64,000 nt of DNA from Trichocoleus sp. FACHB-46 (GCF_014695385.1 NZ_JACJOD010000006.1:186001-250000), one strand, 5' to 3'. Shown: positions 36,307 through 45,459, counted from the first letter of the stretch. Made by a program: numbers and translations. The notes: a model not told the origin generated them from the letters alone.

Positions 36307-36705
36307 GTGACTGCCACTCCTGCTTCCAACCAATCCACTTCTGTCGTGGAGCTATCGCCTAGCTACGTTTTGCCAGTGGTCCTGGTTTTGGGTGCGGTGC
36401 CGCTTTTGCTAGTTCAAGTTTGGGTTGGCTTGGCGATCGCGCTATTTGGCCTATTCTTGCTGTTCCAAGCCGTCACACTGCGCCTACGTTTTACTTCTAC
36501 CGATTTAGACATTTATCGTGGTGAAACATTAATTCGCCGTTTCGCTTACCAAGATTGGCAAAACTGGCAGATCTTTTGGCCTCAGGTACCCATTTTGTTT
36601 TACTTCAAGGAAGTGCAGAGTATTCACTTTCTGCCCATCTTGTTTGACCCTAAAATGCTGCAAACTTGTTTAGAACAACATTGCCCCAAAGCGAATTCCA
36701 ACTAA
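36307..36705 (+). CDS. DUF3119 family membrane protein
   Basis: 132 residues from GTG 36307, with AGAGGG nine bases upstream (a longer GTG start at 36280 is less likely). Two close membrane helices (VLPVVLVLGAVPLLLVQVWV; LAIALFGLFLLF) and a PH-like C-terminus (LDIYRGETLIRRFAYQDWQN). Cyanobacteria- and plastid-lineage specific; function unknown. It sits between a lipid permease and DUF3086/PlsY. Confidence 0.82.
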   Translation: MTATPASNQSTSVVELSPSYVLPVVLVLGAVPLLLVQVWVGLAIALFGLFLLFQAVTLRLRFTSTDLDIYRGETLIRRFAYQDWQNWQIFWPQVPILFYFKEVQSIHFLPILFDPKMLQTCLEQHCPKANSN

Positions 36706-36730
36706 GAAATATAGTTTGTGATAATTTCCT

Positions 36731-37807
36731 ATGAACTCAGACGAACTTCCAACGCCAGAACCCACCTTTGAAGTCAAGCTATCTCCGCAGCCGTTGAACT
36801 TTGGGGACGCGATCGCCGAGATAGGGCCGAATGGTACCGCAGACCCAGCCCAAAGAGTGGCTGAGTTGGAGCGTCGAGAGCAAGCGTTACAACAAGAGAT
36901 CCAAGCCCTGCAAGCAACCTTAAAGCAGCAACAAGACGAACTAGCAGAAACCCAGGCCACAATGGGGCGCTTGGTGCAAGAAGGGCTGCGGGAATTAGAG
37001 CAGCGCAAGCAGACGCTACAAATTGCTGTAGAGCAGTTGGAGCGACGGCAAGAGCGCGTTCGGACCGAAATGCGAACCACCTTTGCGGGCGTGTCTCAAG
37101 ACCTAGCAATTCGGGTGCAAGGATTCAAAGATTATTTAGTGGGTAGCCTGCAAGACTTAGTCAATGCAGCTGAAGAACTGGAACTCGTACCTGAAGCAGA
37201 AGAAGCTCCAGTAGCGGTGGTGACGGAAACAAAGTCAGCAGAGCGCCAAGCTGCCCCCAATCCGCAGTTCGCGGAGCAATCTTTTCAAGACCAAACCAAG
37301 CAAATTCGTAGCTTACTCGATCGCTATCGCAACTCACCCGACTACTATGGGCCACCGTGGCAGTTGCGACGCACCTTTGAGCCGGTCCATGCTGAGCGGG
37401 TGTCCAACTGGTTTTTTACCCAAGGGGGCCGCGGAGCACTGCGGACAATGGGCAGCCGCTTACAAAATATTTTGGTTTCTGCTGCCATTGTTTCCATTTT
37501 GCGTCGGCTGTACGGCAACCGCGTCCGCACTCTGATCTTGGCTAATACCCCGGAACGATTGGGCGAGTGGCGACGCGGTTTGCAAGATTGCTTAGGCATC
37601 TCTCGCGCTGACTTTGGTCCAGAGCAAGGCATTGTGCTATTTGAAGCGCCAGAGCCGCTGATTCAAAAAGCCGATCGCTTGGTCCAAGAAAATCAATTGC
37701 CGCTGATCATTGTGGATGACACAGAAGACCAAATTAGCTTGTCTCTATTGCAGTTTTCCCTGTGGTTGGCTTTTGCACCGGACCCTCAAATGCCAAGATT
37801 TTTCTAG
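36731..37807 (+). CDS. DUF3086 family coiled-coil protein
   Basis: 358 residues, soluble. Residues about 40-110 form a long Gln/Glu-rich coiled coil (ELERREQALQQEIQALQAT). A variable linker follows, then a conserved C-terminal domain (about 200-358) with YYGPPWQLRRTFEPVHAERV and LEVEL of conserved aromatic residues. Function unknown. 25 bp after DUF3119 and 44 bp before plsY, all one direction, so it likely works with lipid metabolism or envelope structure. Confidence 0.82.
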   Translation: MNSDELPTPEPTFEVKLSPQPLNFGDAIAEIGPNGTADPAQRVAELERREQALQQEIQALQATLKQQQDELAETQATMGRLVQEGLRELEQRKQTLQIAVEQLERRQERVRTEMRTTFAGVSQDLAIRVQGFKDYLVGSLQDLVNAAEELELVPEAEEAPVAVVTETKSAERQAAPNPQFAEQSFQDQTKQIRSLLDRYRNSPDYYGPPWQLRRTFEPVHAERVSNWFFTQGGRGALRTMGSRLQNILVSAAIVSILRRLYGNRVRTLILANTPERLGEWRRGLQDCLGISRADFGPEQGIVLFEAPEPLIQKADRLVQENQLPLIIVDDTEDQISLSLLQFSLWLAFAPDPQMPRFF

Positions 37808-37851
37808 AGACTGAATGAGTTTGCAATCTGAACGGGTGAGGGGAAAGAGGC

Positions 37852-38547
37852 ATGGCACTTTGGCTAGCGGTGAACGCGATTCTGTTAGGGGTGGCTTATC
37901 TTTTGGGGTCAGTTCCACCAGGGTACTTAGCAGGTCGTTTGCTCAAAGGCATTGATATTCGAGAGCATGGTTCTGGCTCTACAGGCGCTACCAATGTCTT
38001 ACGGACTTTAGGCAAGGGTCCAGCGATCGCAGTCTTGCTGATTGACATCTTGAAGGGAGTTCTCGCGATCGCCTTGGTGCGTTGGTGCTATTCCTTAGCA
38101 CAAACCCAAGCACTCGCAACAGCAGCAGGCAGCGTCGCAAGTGGCTCAGCCTTGGATTGGATGGTGACGCTAGCGGGTCTGGCGGCGCTACTGGGACATA
38201 GCAAATCAATTTGGCTCAAGTTCACAGGTGGTAAATCAGTAGCGACTGGTTTAGGGGTGTTGCTGGCACTGTCTTGGCAAGTCGGTTTGTCCACCTTCGC
38301 CGTTTTTGGTGTGGTGATGGCAGTTTCGCGAATTGTCTCGCTCAGCTCTATTACAGCGGCGATCGCGGTGTTGGTGTTTATGGTGCTGCTCGGCCAACCT
38401 TTGCCTTACCAGTTGTTTGCGATCGCGGGTGGCTTGTATGTAGTGCTGCGGCACCGCGCTAATATTCAGCGACTATTGGCAGGGACCGAACCTAGAATTG
38501 GGCAGAAACTAGCTTCAGAGTCAGAGCAAGGGTTGGAGAGCAACTAG
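37852..38547 (+). CDS. plsY: Acyl-phosphate:glycerol-3-phosphate acyltransferase PlsY
   Basis: 231 residues, about five to seven membrane helices. Signatures LLGSVPPGYLAGRLLKG, HGSGSTGATNVLRTLGKG and FTGGKSVATGLGVLLA are the three PlsY motifs. It makes lysophosphatidate from acyl-phosphate at the start of phospholipid synthesis. Overlaps the convergent next gene by four bases (CTAG). Confidence 0.95.
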   Translation: MALWLAVNAILLGVAYLLGSVPPGYLAGRLLKGIDIREHGSGSTGATNVLRTLGKGPAIAVLLIDILKGVLAIALVRWCYSLAQTQALATAAGSVASGSALDWMVTLAGLAALLGHSKSIWLKFTGGKSVATGLGVLLALSWQVGLSTFAVFGVVMAVSRIVSLSSITAAIAVLVFMVLLGQPLPYQLFAIAGGLYVVLRHRANIQRLLAGTEPRIGQKLASESEQGLESN

Positions 38548-38840
38548 TTATTGTAACGACCCCATTTGAGTAAGGCAGTCACGATATAGAGCACGATCGC
38601 GGAGCCAATAATGGCAGGGATAATGGGCACACCTTCAATCCGCCACTCTAAAAATCCGAAGCTGAGATTGTATTGCCGCTTCAAGAGGTTGGTGGTCCAT
38701 TCACCCAGCCACACCCCTGCCAACCCGATGATGAGCAAACCGAAGATCTTGCCGGGGATTTGGCGAGGAATCAGCATGTTACCCACGCCAGCACACACCA
38801 TTGCAATGACAAGTTGTACAAACAAACGAGAGATATCCAT
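38544..38840 (-). CDS. Small integral membrane protein
   Basis: 98 residues with three hydrophobic stretches (about 6-24, 30-45, 72-90) and IPGKIFGLLIIGLAGVWLGEW in the middle. The pattern recalls GlsB/YeaQ-type transglycosylase-associated proteins, but the match is weak. Convergent with plsY. Confidence 0.6.
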   Translation of the reverse strand: MDISRLFVQLVIAMVCAGVGNMLIPRQIPGKIFGLLIIGLAGVWLGEWTTNLLKRQYNLSFGFLEWRIEGVPIIPAIIGSAIVLYIVTALLKWGRYNN

Positions 38841-38924
38841 TCCAGCCTCTCTGGTAACTTCTGATAAATATGTGTATCTAAGCTACCACTGGCCATCCTG
38901 AAACTAGAAAAAGTAGCCAAAATG

Positions 38925-38957
38925 TAGAGGAGGTGCCTGCCAAAGGCACCTCCTCTA
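38925..38957. terminator. 14-bp perfect hairpin
   Basis: TAGAGGAGGTGCCT (38925-38938) and AGGCACCTCCTCTA (38944-38957), five-nt loop, between two minus-strand genes. Very stable, but the T-run after it on the minus strand is short (CATTTTGG). Confidence 0.6.
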
Positions 38958-39015
38958 AACTTAAAACGCTATCCTATAACCGAAAAACGACCACCGAAAA
39001 GGGAAATGAACGCGA

Positions 39016-39387
39016 TTACTTCTGACCCGTTACTTTGCTAACTAGGTTGCGAGTACGATCAATTTTCTTCTCCAAGCCACTAGTTTCGGGGACAGCTTCT
39101 TGGTCAGGCTTGATCTCCCTAGTGTAGGGATCTTTCATCTTGGTTGGGTCTTGGCCTTCTTGTTGGCGGCGTTGATATTCCTCTTCCCGAATGCCTGTGC
39201 CAGCGCGGATACTATAGGCCCGGTCTATCTTCTCTTCAGGGGTTAAAGTGTTGCTGGTGCTGGCAGAAGCGTAGCTAGGTTGCTGTAAAAAGGCTAATGA
39301 GCCACCTAGACTAATTAACGTAATCAATCCCAAAACTAGGACTTGTTGCAGTAGGGCTTTCCCTAACTTCAAGAAAATTCCTGGCAT
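39016..39387 (-). CDS. Secreted or membrane-anchored small charged protein
   Basis: 123 residues. N-terminal hydrophobic helix (VLVLGLITLISLGGSLAFL) with a possible cleavage near SYASAS, then a charged, Glu/Lys/Arg-rich tail (REEEYQRRQQEGQDPTK; LEKKIDRTRNLVSKVTGQ). The tail looks extended and helical. Conserved-looking only in general cyanobacterial style; no function recognised. Confidence 0.6.
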   Translation of the reverse strand: MPGIFLKLGKALLQQVLVLGLITLISLGGSLAFLQQPSYASASTSNTLTPEEKIDRAYSIRAGTGIREEEYQRRQQEGQDPTKMKDPYTREIKPDQEAVPETSGLEKKIDRTRNLVSKVTGQK

Positions 39388-39495
39388 TAAAATTCCCTCA
39401 TAATCTATTAACTCAGGCTGAAAGGCATCCTACAAGCCAGCGATCGCACTGCCTTCTGTCAGAGGGAACATTCTGGCTATACAAAGCATCTTGCC

Positions 39496-40629
39496 CTATG
39501 CTTTTGGGCTATTGGATTGGATAGGTTCCCAGGACTGGTGAATCTTGAGACCTCGACTTTCCATGATCTGCTCAAATAAGTCGGTGGGTAGGGCTTGTTC
39601 TACAGGCCAAACGCCTGGTTTCTTGAGTTTGCCCGCCAACATCAGCTCCGCCAAAGTCCCTGTGCCATACCCTGCTGCGATCGCCGTATTTTCGTGAACT
39701 AAAGTAGAGCAACAACGAACCGCCTCGCCTGCTTTTTGACCCGTGACTTCAGAGCGAATAGCGACACCAATGCCACTAAAGCGATCGGTAAAATCGGTCA
39801 TACGATGGCTGACCTGAGACAAAAACTCAATCACCGCAGAGTTCCGCAGCCAGCTAGAAGGCCACCAGTGGGCAACGCTCCAAGTGAGATAGTTATAAAA
39901 ATCTGGGACAGTCCCAAACTTCGTGACTACAGTTTTCACTTCAGGGAAGGTGTCGGGCAGCGTAAAGGCTTCGGGCATGTCAAACCAGTAAACCCCAGTT
40001 CGCCCGTAAGGTGCCGGAAACTGAATGGCTTCGCGATCGCTATAAGGCTTGATTTCCTGCCATTCGTTATCTCTCCACACCTCAAAGGGACGGCGCAGAC
40101 CTAAAAACGTGGTTCGCATCACCGTAATGCCAGCACCTCCCGATCCACCCACCACATAGCTTAAGTGGATGCGCTCCGGTTGGTCTAACTGCTCGACGTC
40201 CCGGCGCACCATGCTGTTGGAGATGCCTGGAAAAATTCCAGTATTCACGATCGCGGTGACGCCTGCGGCTGCGGCTTCTGCCTTGTAATCCACCGCTTTG
40301 CAGGTAAAGGAGCGATGATCACTCACATCGAGATAATCCACGCCCAGCTCAATACAGGTTTTGAGCACACTGGCATCGCGATAGGGAAAAGGCCCTGCAC
40401 AGTGGATGACCAATTGGGATTGGCCGATCGCCTCTCGGACTCTATCGGATTCTGCTAAGTCAAGCGCTAGAAACTGGACCTGCGGACCTAAGCGATCGCC
40501 AACCGCTTGTCCAGCGATCGCATCTCGCCCAGTAATCGTAATCTGAGCTTGTGTATGAGCTGCAATATCTGCTGCCACACTGCTGCCGATCCGCCCACTG
40601 CCACCGAGAATTAAAATTTGCTCCGTCAT
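39496..40629 (-). CDS. Saccharopine-dehydrogenase-like NAD(P)-binding protein
   Basis: 377 residues from ATG 40629. Rossmann motif ILILGGSGRIGSSVA (5-19) and the family's VIHCAGPFPYRDASVLKTC and GVDYLDVSDH. The saccharopine dehydrogenase NADP-binding family covers many uncharacterised oxidoreductases, some acting on membrane lipids or carotenoids; substrate unknown. Same strand as crtO, 165 bp downstream of it. Confidence 0.85.
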   Translation of the reverse strand: MTEQILILGGSGRIGSSVAADIAAHTQAQITITGRDAIAGQAVGDRLGPQVQFLALDLAESDRVREAIGQSQLVIHCAGPFPYRDASVLKTCIELGVDYLDVSDHRSFTCKAVDYKAEAAAAGVTAIVNTGIFPGISNSMVRRDVEQLDQPERIHLSYVVGGSGGAGITVMRTTFLGLRRPFEVWRDNEWQEIKPYSDREAIQFPAPYGRTGVYWFDMPEAFTLPDTFPEVKTVVTKFGTVPDFYNYLTWSVAHWWPSSWLRNSAVIEFLSQVSHRMTDFTDRFSGIGVAIRSEVTGQKAGEAVRCCSTLVHENTAIAAGYGTGTLAELMLAGKLKKPGVWPVEQALPTDLFEQIMESRGLKIHQSWEPIQSNSPKA

Positions 40630-40757
40630 CAACCCAACACAAATCAACTCAGCAAAGGGACACAGCCCCGTTTTTATAGTTCACCAGCTTCACCGAGTTT
40701 CTACCTCAGTAGTGGGAACGACCTTTTTCTCTACTTAAAGACTGAACTATCGAATTT

Positions 40758-40780
40758 CCCCTTCCCTATGAGAGAAGGGG
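40758..40780. repeat. CCCCTTCCCT-type hairpin repeat
   Basis: CCCCTTC (40758-40764) and GAAGGGG (40774-40780), followed by CGAGGG. Related to the element at 27187-27261. Confidence 0.55.
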
Positions 40781-40794
40781 CGAGGGATGAGGTC

Positions 40795-42489
40795 TTAAGA
40801 CATCCGAAACACTGATTTCGCGACTGACTTGAGAGAATTACCCGCATCAGAGATAGCTGATGCGAACGGTTGTTGAGCGTGGATGAAGACACGGGCACAG
40901 TTACGCCCAGGCATCCCAGAAATAGATCCACCCGGATGCGTCCCTGCTCCAGTCAGGAACAGCCCGTCAATCGGTGTTTTGTAGTTTGCCAGCTCTGGAA
41001 GCGGGCGGAAGAACACCATTTGATCAAGGGTCATGTCGATGTGGTAGTAGTTGCCCTTGTAAGAGCCTAAGCGCTCTCCTAATTCAGCAGGGCTTTCTAC
41101 CCGACGGGCAATGACAGAGTGTTTCAGATTGGGAGAGTAGTCTGCCAGTTTTTCCACACAGCGATCGGCCACTTTGTTTTTTAGCTCATCCGTCCACCCG
41201 GTACCGCGTAGCCCAGTGCCTTCTGCACCATGAATTTGGTAAGGGGCAAAGAACTCGATCCAGACTGTATGTTTGCCTTCAGGAGCTAGTGAGGGGTCGA
41301 GCATTGAGGGCATGACCACATACATGGATGGGTCAGAATCGGGGATATTGCCCACGCTCGCTTCACTGTGAGCCATTTCTACATGCCTGACAGAATCGGC
41401 AATCAAAATCGAACCGATCGAGTATTCATCTTGATGGTTATAGCGCTCAAATCGTAATGGCTCCGAGAGAGCGAGGTCAATCTTGAGGATTGTTTCGTTG
41501 TTGTTGACAATCCGCCGCTCCAGACGCTCCCGTAATTCCGGATCAGCACTATCCACATCCGAGTGATCCATACATTGCAGGAATAGCCGCTTCGCATCAA
41601 TGTTGGAAATCACGCCTTTGGTGGCTCTGTATTCGGTGCCACCCGCCACCCGAACGCCCACCGCTTTCCCGTCATCGATCAAGACTTTTTCTACATGCTG
41701 ATCGGTCAGGACTTTACCGCCCAAGCTAGTCACTAAATTCAACAGAGCTTTGACTAAGGCCCCAGTGCCGCCTTTGGGCCGAGCCATACCGGGGTTGTGG
41801 CGCATTGCCATCATGATCGCGCCTACCGCATTAGTCTTTTGGGAAACGGGAGTACCCAACTCGGCAGCTAATCGAGCCAGAGGAGCCTTCAAAAACTCAG
41901 AATCAAACCACTCGTTGAGAATGTCTTCCGCGCTGGTGAGCATCGTGCGGATAAAGTCCAGCGTCTTGTTGGTAGAGCCAATGACAGAAAATAGGTCTTT
42001 CATCTTTTTGATGTCGTAGTTGCCCACGATATCAATGATGGATTTGGGTGGCGCATTGAAAATCGGTACCATCGAGCCAATGACCCGCTGCCAGAAATCT
42101 GTGTACTCCGCATACTTCTGTGCATCTCGTTCACTGTAGCGAGCAATCTCTGCACAAGTCTTTTCAACCGAGCGATGGCCTAAAAAGTATTTGCCGTCAG
42201 GGTGAGGACAGAATACGACCGGATCGCAGTAGAGGTACTCCAAGCCATATTTTTCTAGTTCCAGTTCCTCTACAACCGGACCTAAGTGGATAAATTCATG
42301 GTCGATCGCGCAGAGATTGAACTGAAAACCAGGAGCTTCTTTAGGTAAAGCTTCTTCCGTGGTTGCTGCGCCACCCGGCACAGACCGCTTTTCCAATAGG
42401 AGAACGCTATAGCCCGCTTTGAGTAGGTAAGCAGCACAGACCAAACCATTGTGGCCTGCACCAATAATGACAACGTCGTATGTTTCCAT
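40795..42489 (-). CDS. crtO: Beta-carotene ketolase, CrtO type
   Basis: 564 residues, phytoene-desaturase-like flavoprotein. FAD motif VIIGAGHNGLVCAAYLL (7-23), EKRSVPGGAATTEE, FNLCAIDHEFIHLGP, ARPKGGTGALVKALL, and the C-terminal GAGTHPGGSISGMPGRNC. These closely follow the Synechocystis CrtO ketolase that makes echinenone from beta-carotene, as opposed to CrtI/CrtP desaturases. Echinenone also supplies the chromophore of orange carotenoid protein. The start codon (42489) is followed upstream by a 12-bp minisatellite. Confidence 0.9.
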   Translation of the reverse strand: METYDVVIIGAGHNGLVCAAYLLKAGYSVLLLEKRSVPGGAATTEEALPKEAPGFQFNLCAIDHEFIHLGPVVEELELEKYGLEYLYCDPVVFCPHPDGKYFLGHRSVEKTCAEIARYSERDAQKYAEYTDFWQRVIGSMVPIFNAPPKSIIDIVGNYDIKKMKDLFSVIGSTNKTLDFIRTMLTSAEDILNEWFDSEFLKAPLARLAAELGTPVSQKTNAVGAIMMAMRHNPGMARPKGGTGALVKALLNLVTSLGGKVLTDQHVEKVLIDDGKAVGVRVAGGTEYRATKGVISNIDAKRLFLQCMDHSDVDSADPELRERLERRIVNNNETILKIDLALSEPLRFERYNHQDEYSIGSILIADSVRHVEMAHSEASVGNIPDSDPSMYVVMPSMLDPSLAPEGKHTVWIEFFAPYQIHGAEGTGLRGTGWTDELKNKVADRCVEKLADYSPNLKHSVIARRVESPAELGERLGSYKGNYYHIDMTLDQMVFFRPLPELANYKTPIDGLFLTGAGTHPGGSISGMPGRNCARVFIHAQQPFASAISDAGNSLKSVAKSVFRMS

Positions 42490-43143
42490 GAAATGAAGCT
42501 CCGAAGGCGTAATCCTAAATCAATCAAGTAGGTGGGATAACAGCTTAGGTTTAGACTCAGTTTTGGACCCAGTTTTGGGCTGACTTTTGGGCTTAGGTTT
42601 GGCGATCGCGTTAGTTCAGTCTCGTCCATCAGCTTTCGCTAACCTTTGGCCTCAGCACCAAATCGAAAATCGCATAGAGCTAAGCCACAAACCGCACCAG
42701 CCGTCTTTAGACGGAAGTGCACGATCTAAACAGACTCTAAGAAGCTGTTAGGAGAAAACTAATTAAGTTAATCAAAAAATAACTTTTTATAGTTTATGAA
42801 TTTTAGCCTGACAAGAAGTATCAGCAAAAGAATATAGATTTTTCGAAGTGATTCTATACCTTTGGGTGGATGACGGAACTAATTATATTTATCAAATCTT
42901 TGAATGTTTCTTGAATATTAATAAAAACTAGCTTTAGATTGCTGCTGACCTGAAAATTTATAACTTTAGTTATTCTGCCAATTCTAACTAGATATGCTAA
43001 CCTTTGTGCAACACCAAATCAAAGGTTTCTTCCTACTGAAACAGCCTTTTTTATCAGCCGGGAGAAGGATGAACCTGGCTAACCGCCTGAGTAATCTCAG
43101 AGATAGTTCCGATCCTAATGATTACTAGCAGGAGAGTTTAGAA
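42490..43143. other. Large divergent intergenic region, 654 bp
   Basis: Largest gene-free stretch. Left part holds the 12-bp repeats (42558-42605). CCGTCT-TT-AGACGG (42701-42714) is a small hairpin. The centre (42770-43000) is AT-rich, and the right end has AGCCGGG/CCTGGCT (43058-43082), an imperfect stem about 60 bp before the hemerythrin gene. No coding frame or RNA gene recognised. Confidence 0.5.
42558..42605. repeat. 12-bp-period minisatellite
   Basis: CAGTTTTGGACC, CAGTTTTGGGCT, GACTTTTGGGCT and TAGGTTTGGCGA follow one another exactly 12 bp apart, about 70 bp before the crtO start. Confidence 0.75.
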
Positions 43144-44187
43144 ATGGTAACAACGCTTGACGATACAAAGCGGATGATGATTGGTACCAAGCTAGCTGAT
43201 ATTAAAGCTCTTCAAGAGCTGGTCATCGCTAATGAGCAAAGATTCATCAGCGAAATCAATGACCAAGATATTCGTCATCGTTTCCAAGAGATGCTCAAAG
43301 ATGACCAGAAGAACATGGGCGTCTTGGAAACCGTAATTGTGCAGTACGGTATTAAGTCTGAGCCTAAGCAAACCATCCGTCAGTTCGTTGACAAGTTACA
43401 AGAATTGATGGGCGGTTCTGAGCTAAGCATTTTTGAGAAAGTGTTCCAGCATGAACTACTTAAGCATCAACTAGTGATGAGCGGAGTGGTCGTCCACAAA
43501 GCGGCTCAGAAAGTCGGCGCTGACGTTGAACTCGCCATCACTCCCCTCAACACCGTCAACTTTGAAAACCGGGCGCACCAAGAGCAACTCAAGGGCGTAC
43601 TAGAAGTGCTAGGTGTGCGTGAACTCACCGGACAAGAAGCGGATCAAGGTCTGTGGGCACGGGTACAAGATGCCGTTGCTGCTCTCTCTGGTGTAGCGGG
43701 CAGCGTGATCACTCAGAACTCGGATAAATCTGACCTGAACATCCAAGATGTGATCCGTTTAGACCACAACAAGACCAACACTCTGTTTACCGAAATCCTA
43801 GGTTCTAACGATCCTCAAAAGATCCAAGAGTACTTTGGTCAGCTTTACAAAGACTTGAGCGTTCATGCTGAAGCAGAAGAGCGGGTAGTTTATCCTGCTG
43901 TGCGTCCCTTCTACGGTCAGAATGACACTCAGGAGCTATACGACGAGCAAGCTGAGATGAAGCGCAAGCTTGAAGAAATCAAGGCTCTCAGCCCTGCTTC
44001 TTCCGAGTTTAAGGATAAAGTGCGCCAGTTGATGGAAGCGGTGGGCGACCACATCCGTCAAGAAGAGAGCACTATGTTTGCGGCAATTCGCAACAACCTC
44101 AGCAGCGATCAGTCTGAGCAATTGGCAACTCAGTTTAAGGCTGCTAAGAGCCAACTTCAAGATCAAATGTCTGCTTCTAAGAAGTAG
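43144..44187 (+). CDS. Hemerythrin HHE protein with helical N-terminal domain
   Basis: 347 residues. N-terminal half (about 1-185) is an all-helical, ferritin/DUF892-like domain. C-terminal half (200-347) is a hemerythrin-type bundle with iron-ligand motifs LDHNKTN, VHAEAEERVVYP and HIRQEESTMF. Such proteins bind a di-iron centre and O2 or NO, or act in iron handling and oxidative stress. A 654-bp AT-rich region precedes it. The C-terminal half is a clear paralogue of the next gene. Confidence 0.85.
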   Translation: MVTTLDDTKRMMIGTKLADIKALQELVIANEQRFISEINDQDIRHRFQEMLKDDQKNMGVLETVIVQYGIKSEPKQTIRQFVDKLQELMGGSELSIFEKVFQHELLKHQLVMSGVVVHKAAQKVGADVELAITPLNTVNFENRAHQEQLKGVLEVLGVRELTGQEADQGLWARVQDAVAALSGVAGSVITQNSDKSDLNIQDVIRLDHNKTNTLFTEILGSNDPQKIQEYFGQLYKDLSVHAEAEERVVYPAVRPFYGQNDTQELYDEQAEMKRKLEEIKALSPASSEFKDKVRQLMEAVGDHIRQEESTMFAAIRNNLSSDQSEQLATQFKAAKSQLQDQMSASKK

Positions 44188-44241
44188 TTATTAACTGCAT
44201 TTGAATCATTATCTGTTTAGCAAACCTCAATAACCTCAATG

Positions 44242-44269
44242 TTCCCACCACTGTAGTGGTGGGAATTTT
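44242..44269 (+). terminator. Intrinsic terminator between the hemerythrin genes
   Basis: TTCCCACCACT (44242-44252) is exactly inverse to AGTGGTGGGAA (44255-44265), followed by TTTT. It separates or attenuates transcription into the second hemerythrin gene. Confidence 0.75.
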
Positions 44270-44309
44270 CTAAGTTTTGCAAGTAGCAACATCCAAGGAG
44301 TTGCAAGTG

Positions 44310-44786
44310 ATGGCTAAGGACAAGAACCAAAACATTCTGGATTTAATTGCTACTGACCACCGCAAAGTTGAGCAGATCTTTTCTCAAATTGAGAGTGCGT
44401 CTAATTTAGAGCAGTTATATCGATACTTCAACCAGCTCTATAAGGAAGTCAATTTGCATGCGCGGGCCGAAGAACTTGTTTTCTACCCTGGGCTGAGAGA
44501 GTACGAGGATACAGATGCAATGATCGCCGAAGCAGAATCAGAGCATGAAGAGGCGGCTGCACTTTTAGAAGAAATTAAAGCCCTTAGCCCTGACTCAGCC
44601 GAGTTCAAAGAAAAAATTGCTGAACTGAAGAAAGCTATTCTGCACCACGTGCAGGAAGAAGAGTCAGAAGTATTTGAGACTGCGCGAGATGGCATGGATG
44701 AGCAGCAACTCAAGCAGCTAGGCCAAGAGTTTCAGGAAGCCAAAACTAAACTTGAAGATGAGGTCGTAGAAGCCGCTTCTCTCTAA
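44310..44786 (+). CDS. Hemerythrin HHE domain protein
   Basis: 158 residues from ATG 44310, with AAGGAG nine bases upstream (a TTG frame at 44277 has no such site). Single HHE bundle: TDHRKVEQIF, LHARAEELVFYP, HHVQEEESEVF. IKALSPDSAEFKEKI mirrors IKALSPASSEFKDKV of the preceding gene, so the pair came from duplication. Likely iron/oxygen-reactive; physiological role open. Confidence 0.88.
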   Translation: MAKDKNQNILDLIATDHRKVEQIFSQIESASNLEQLYRYFNQLYKEVNLHARAEELVFYPGLREYEDTDAMIAEAESEHEEAAALLEEIKALSPDSAEFKEKIAELKKAILHHVQEEESEVFETARDGMDEQQLKQLGQEFQEAKTKLEDEVVEAASL

Positions 44787-44988
44787 AGCTGCGAAGCAAC
44801 TGGGCGATCGCCTAGTTAAACCGCCAATTGAGTTGATTACCTAAGTTGAAATTCCAGCAAAGCCAAAGAATTTAGCAAGTTGGTAATATCCCCTTATAGG
44901 GTTCGATCGCCGTATGAAGCGTTGAGTGCAACGCCTCGTGCGGTTTAATTTTTTGAGAAAACGAGTAGGTTGGGTAGATGATAAGAAA

Positions 44989-45357
44989 ATGATGCGTTGC
45001 CAAACTGCTTGGGTCACGATCGCTGCCACTGATTTCGATCGCTTGCTGGAGTTTTATCGCCAATTCTTGCAGCAAGACCCTCAGCTTCTGTTGCCAAATG
45101 TCTATGCTGAGTTTCGGCTTCCGGGGTTAAAGTTAGGAATTTTTAAGCCGAAAACTAGCCATCAATCAGAGTTTCAAGCTCCAGAACATAGTGCCATGAG
45201 TTTGTGTTTGGAGGTGGAAGATTTAGACACAGCGATCGCTCAATTAGAGGCGATCGCTGCTCCTCCCCTAGGTGAAATCATTGTGGCTACTCATGGGCGT
45301 GAAATCTACGCTTACGACCCGGAAGGGAATCGTTTGATTTTGCATCAAACTATTTAG
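44989..45357 (+). CDS. VOC-family (glyoxalase-like) protein
   Basis: 122 residues from the ATG pair at 44989/44992; the upstream GTG frame at 44926 adds non-conserved residues. Two beta-alpha-beta-beta-beta modules: AWVTIAATDFDRLLEFYRQF at the start and a second half ending YAYDPEGNRLILHQ with the typical DPEGN. VOC proteins bind a metal and act as isomerases, dioxygenases or resistance proteins; the substrate is not evident. Confidence 0.82.
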   Translation: MMRCQTAWVTIAATDFDRLLEFYRQFLQQDPQLLLPNVYAEFRLPGLKLGIFKPKTSHQSEFQAPEHSAMSLCLEVEDLDTAIAQLEAIAAPPLGEIIVATHGREIYAYDPEGNRLILHQTI

Positions 45358-45459
45358 ACAATAGATGAAACCGAGTCTAGGTAAGGCTCAGCGAAGGCAG
45401 ATGTAATAGGCGATCGCGGCCGTTAATCACTATAGAACTGTATAGGCGATCACACAGAG

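Noticed and set aside
36670-37109. Minus-strand frames opposite DUF3086
   Set aside because: Shadows of the coiled-coil gene; Cys/Ser/Arg-rich products typical of antisense reading.
42282-42629. Minus-strand frame with LSPK-like repeats
   Set aside because: It overlaps crtO in another frame and its repeats are the 12-bp minisatellite read as codons; no start site or homology.
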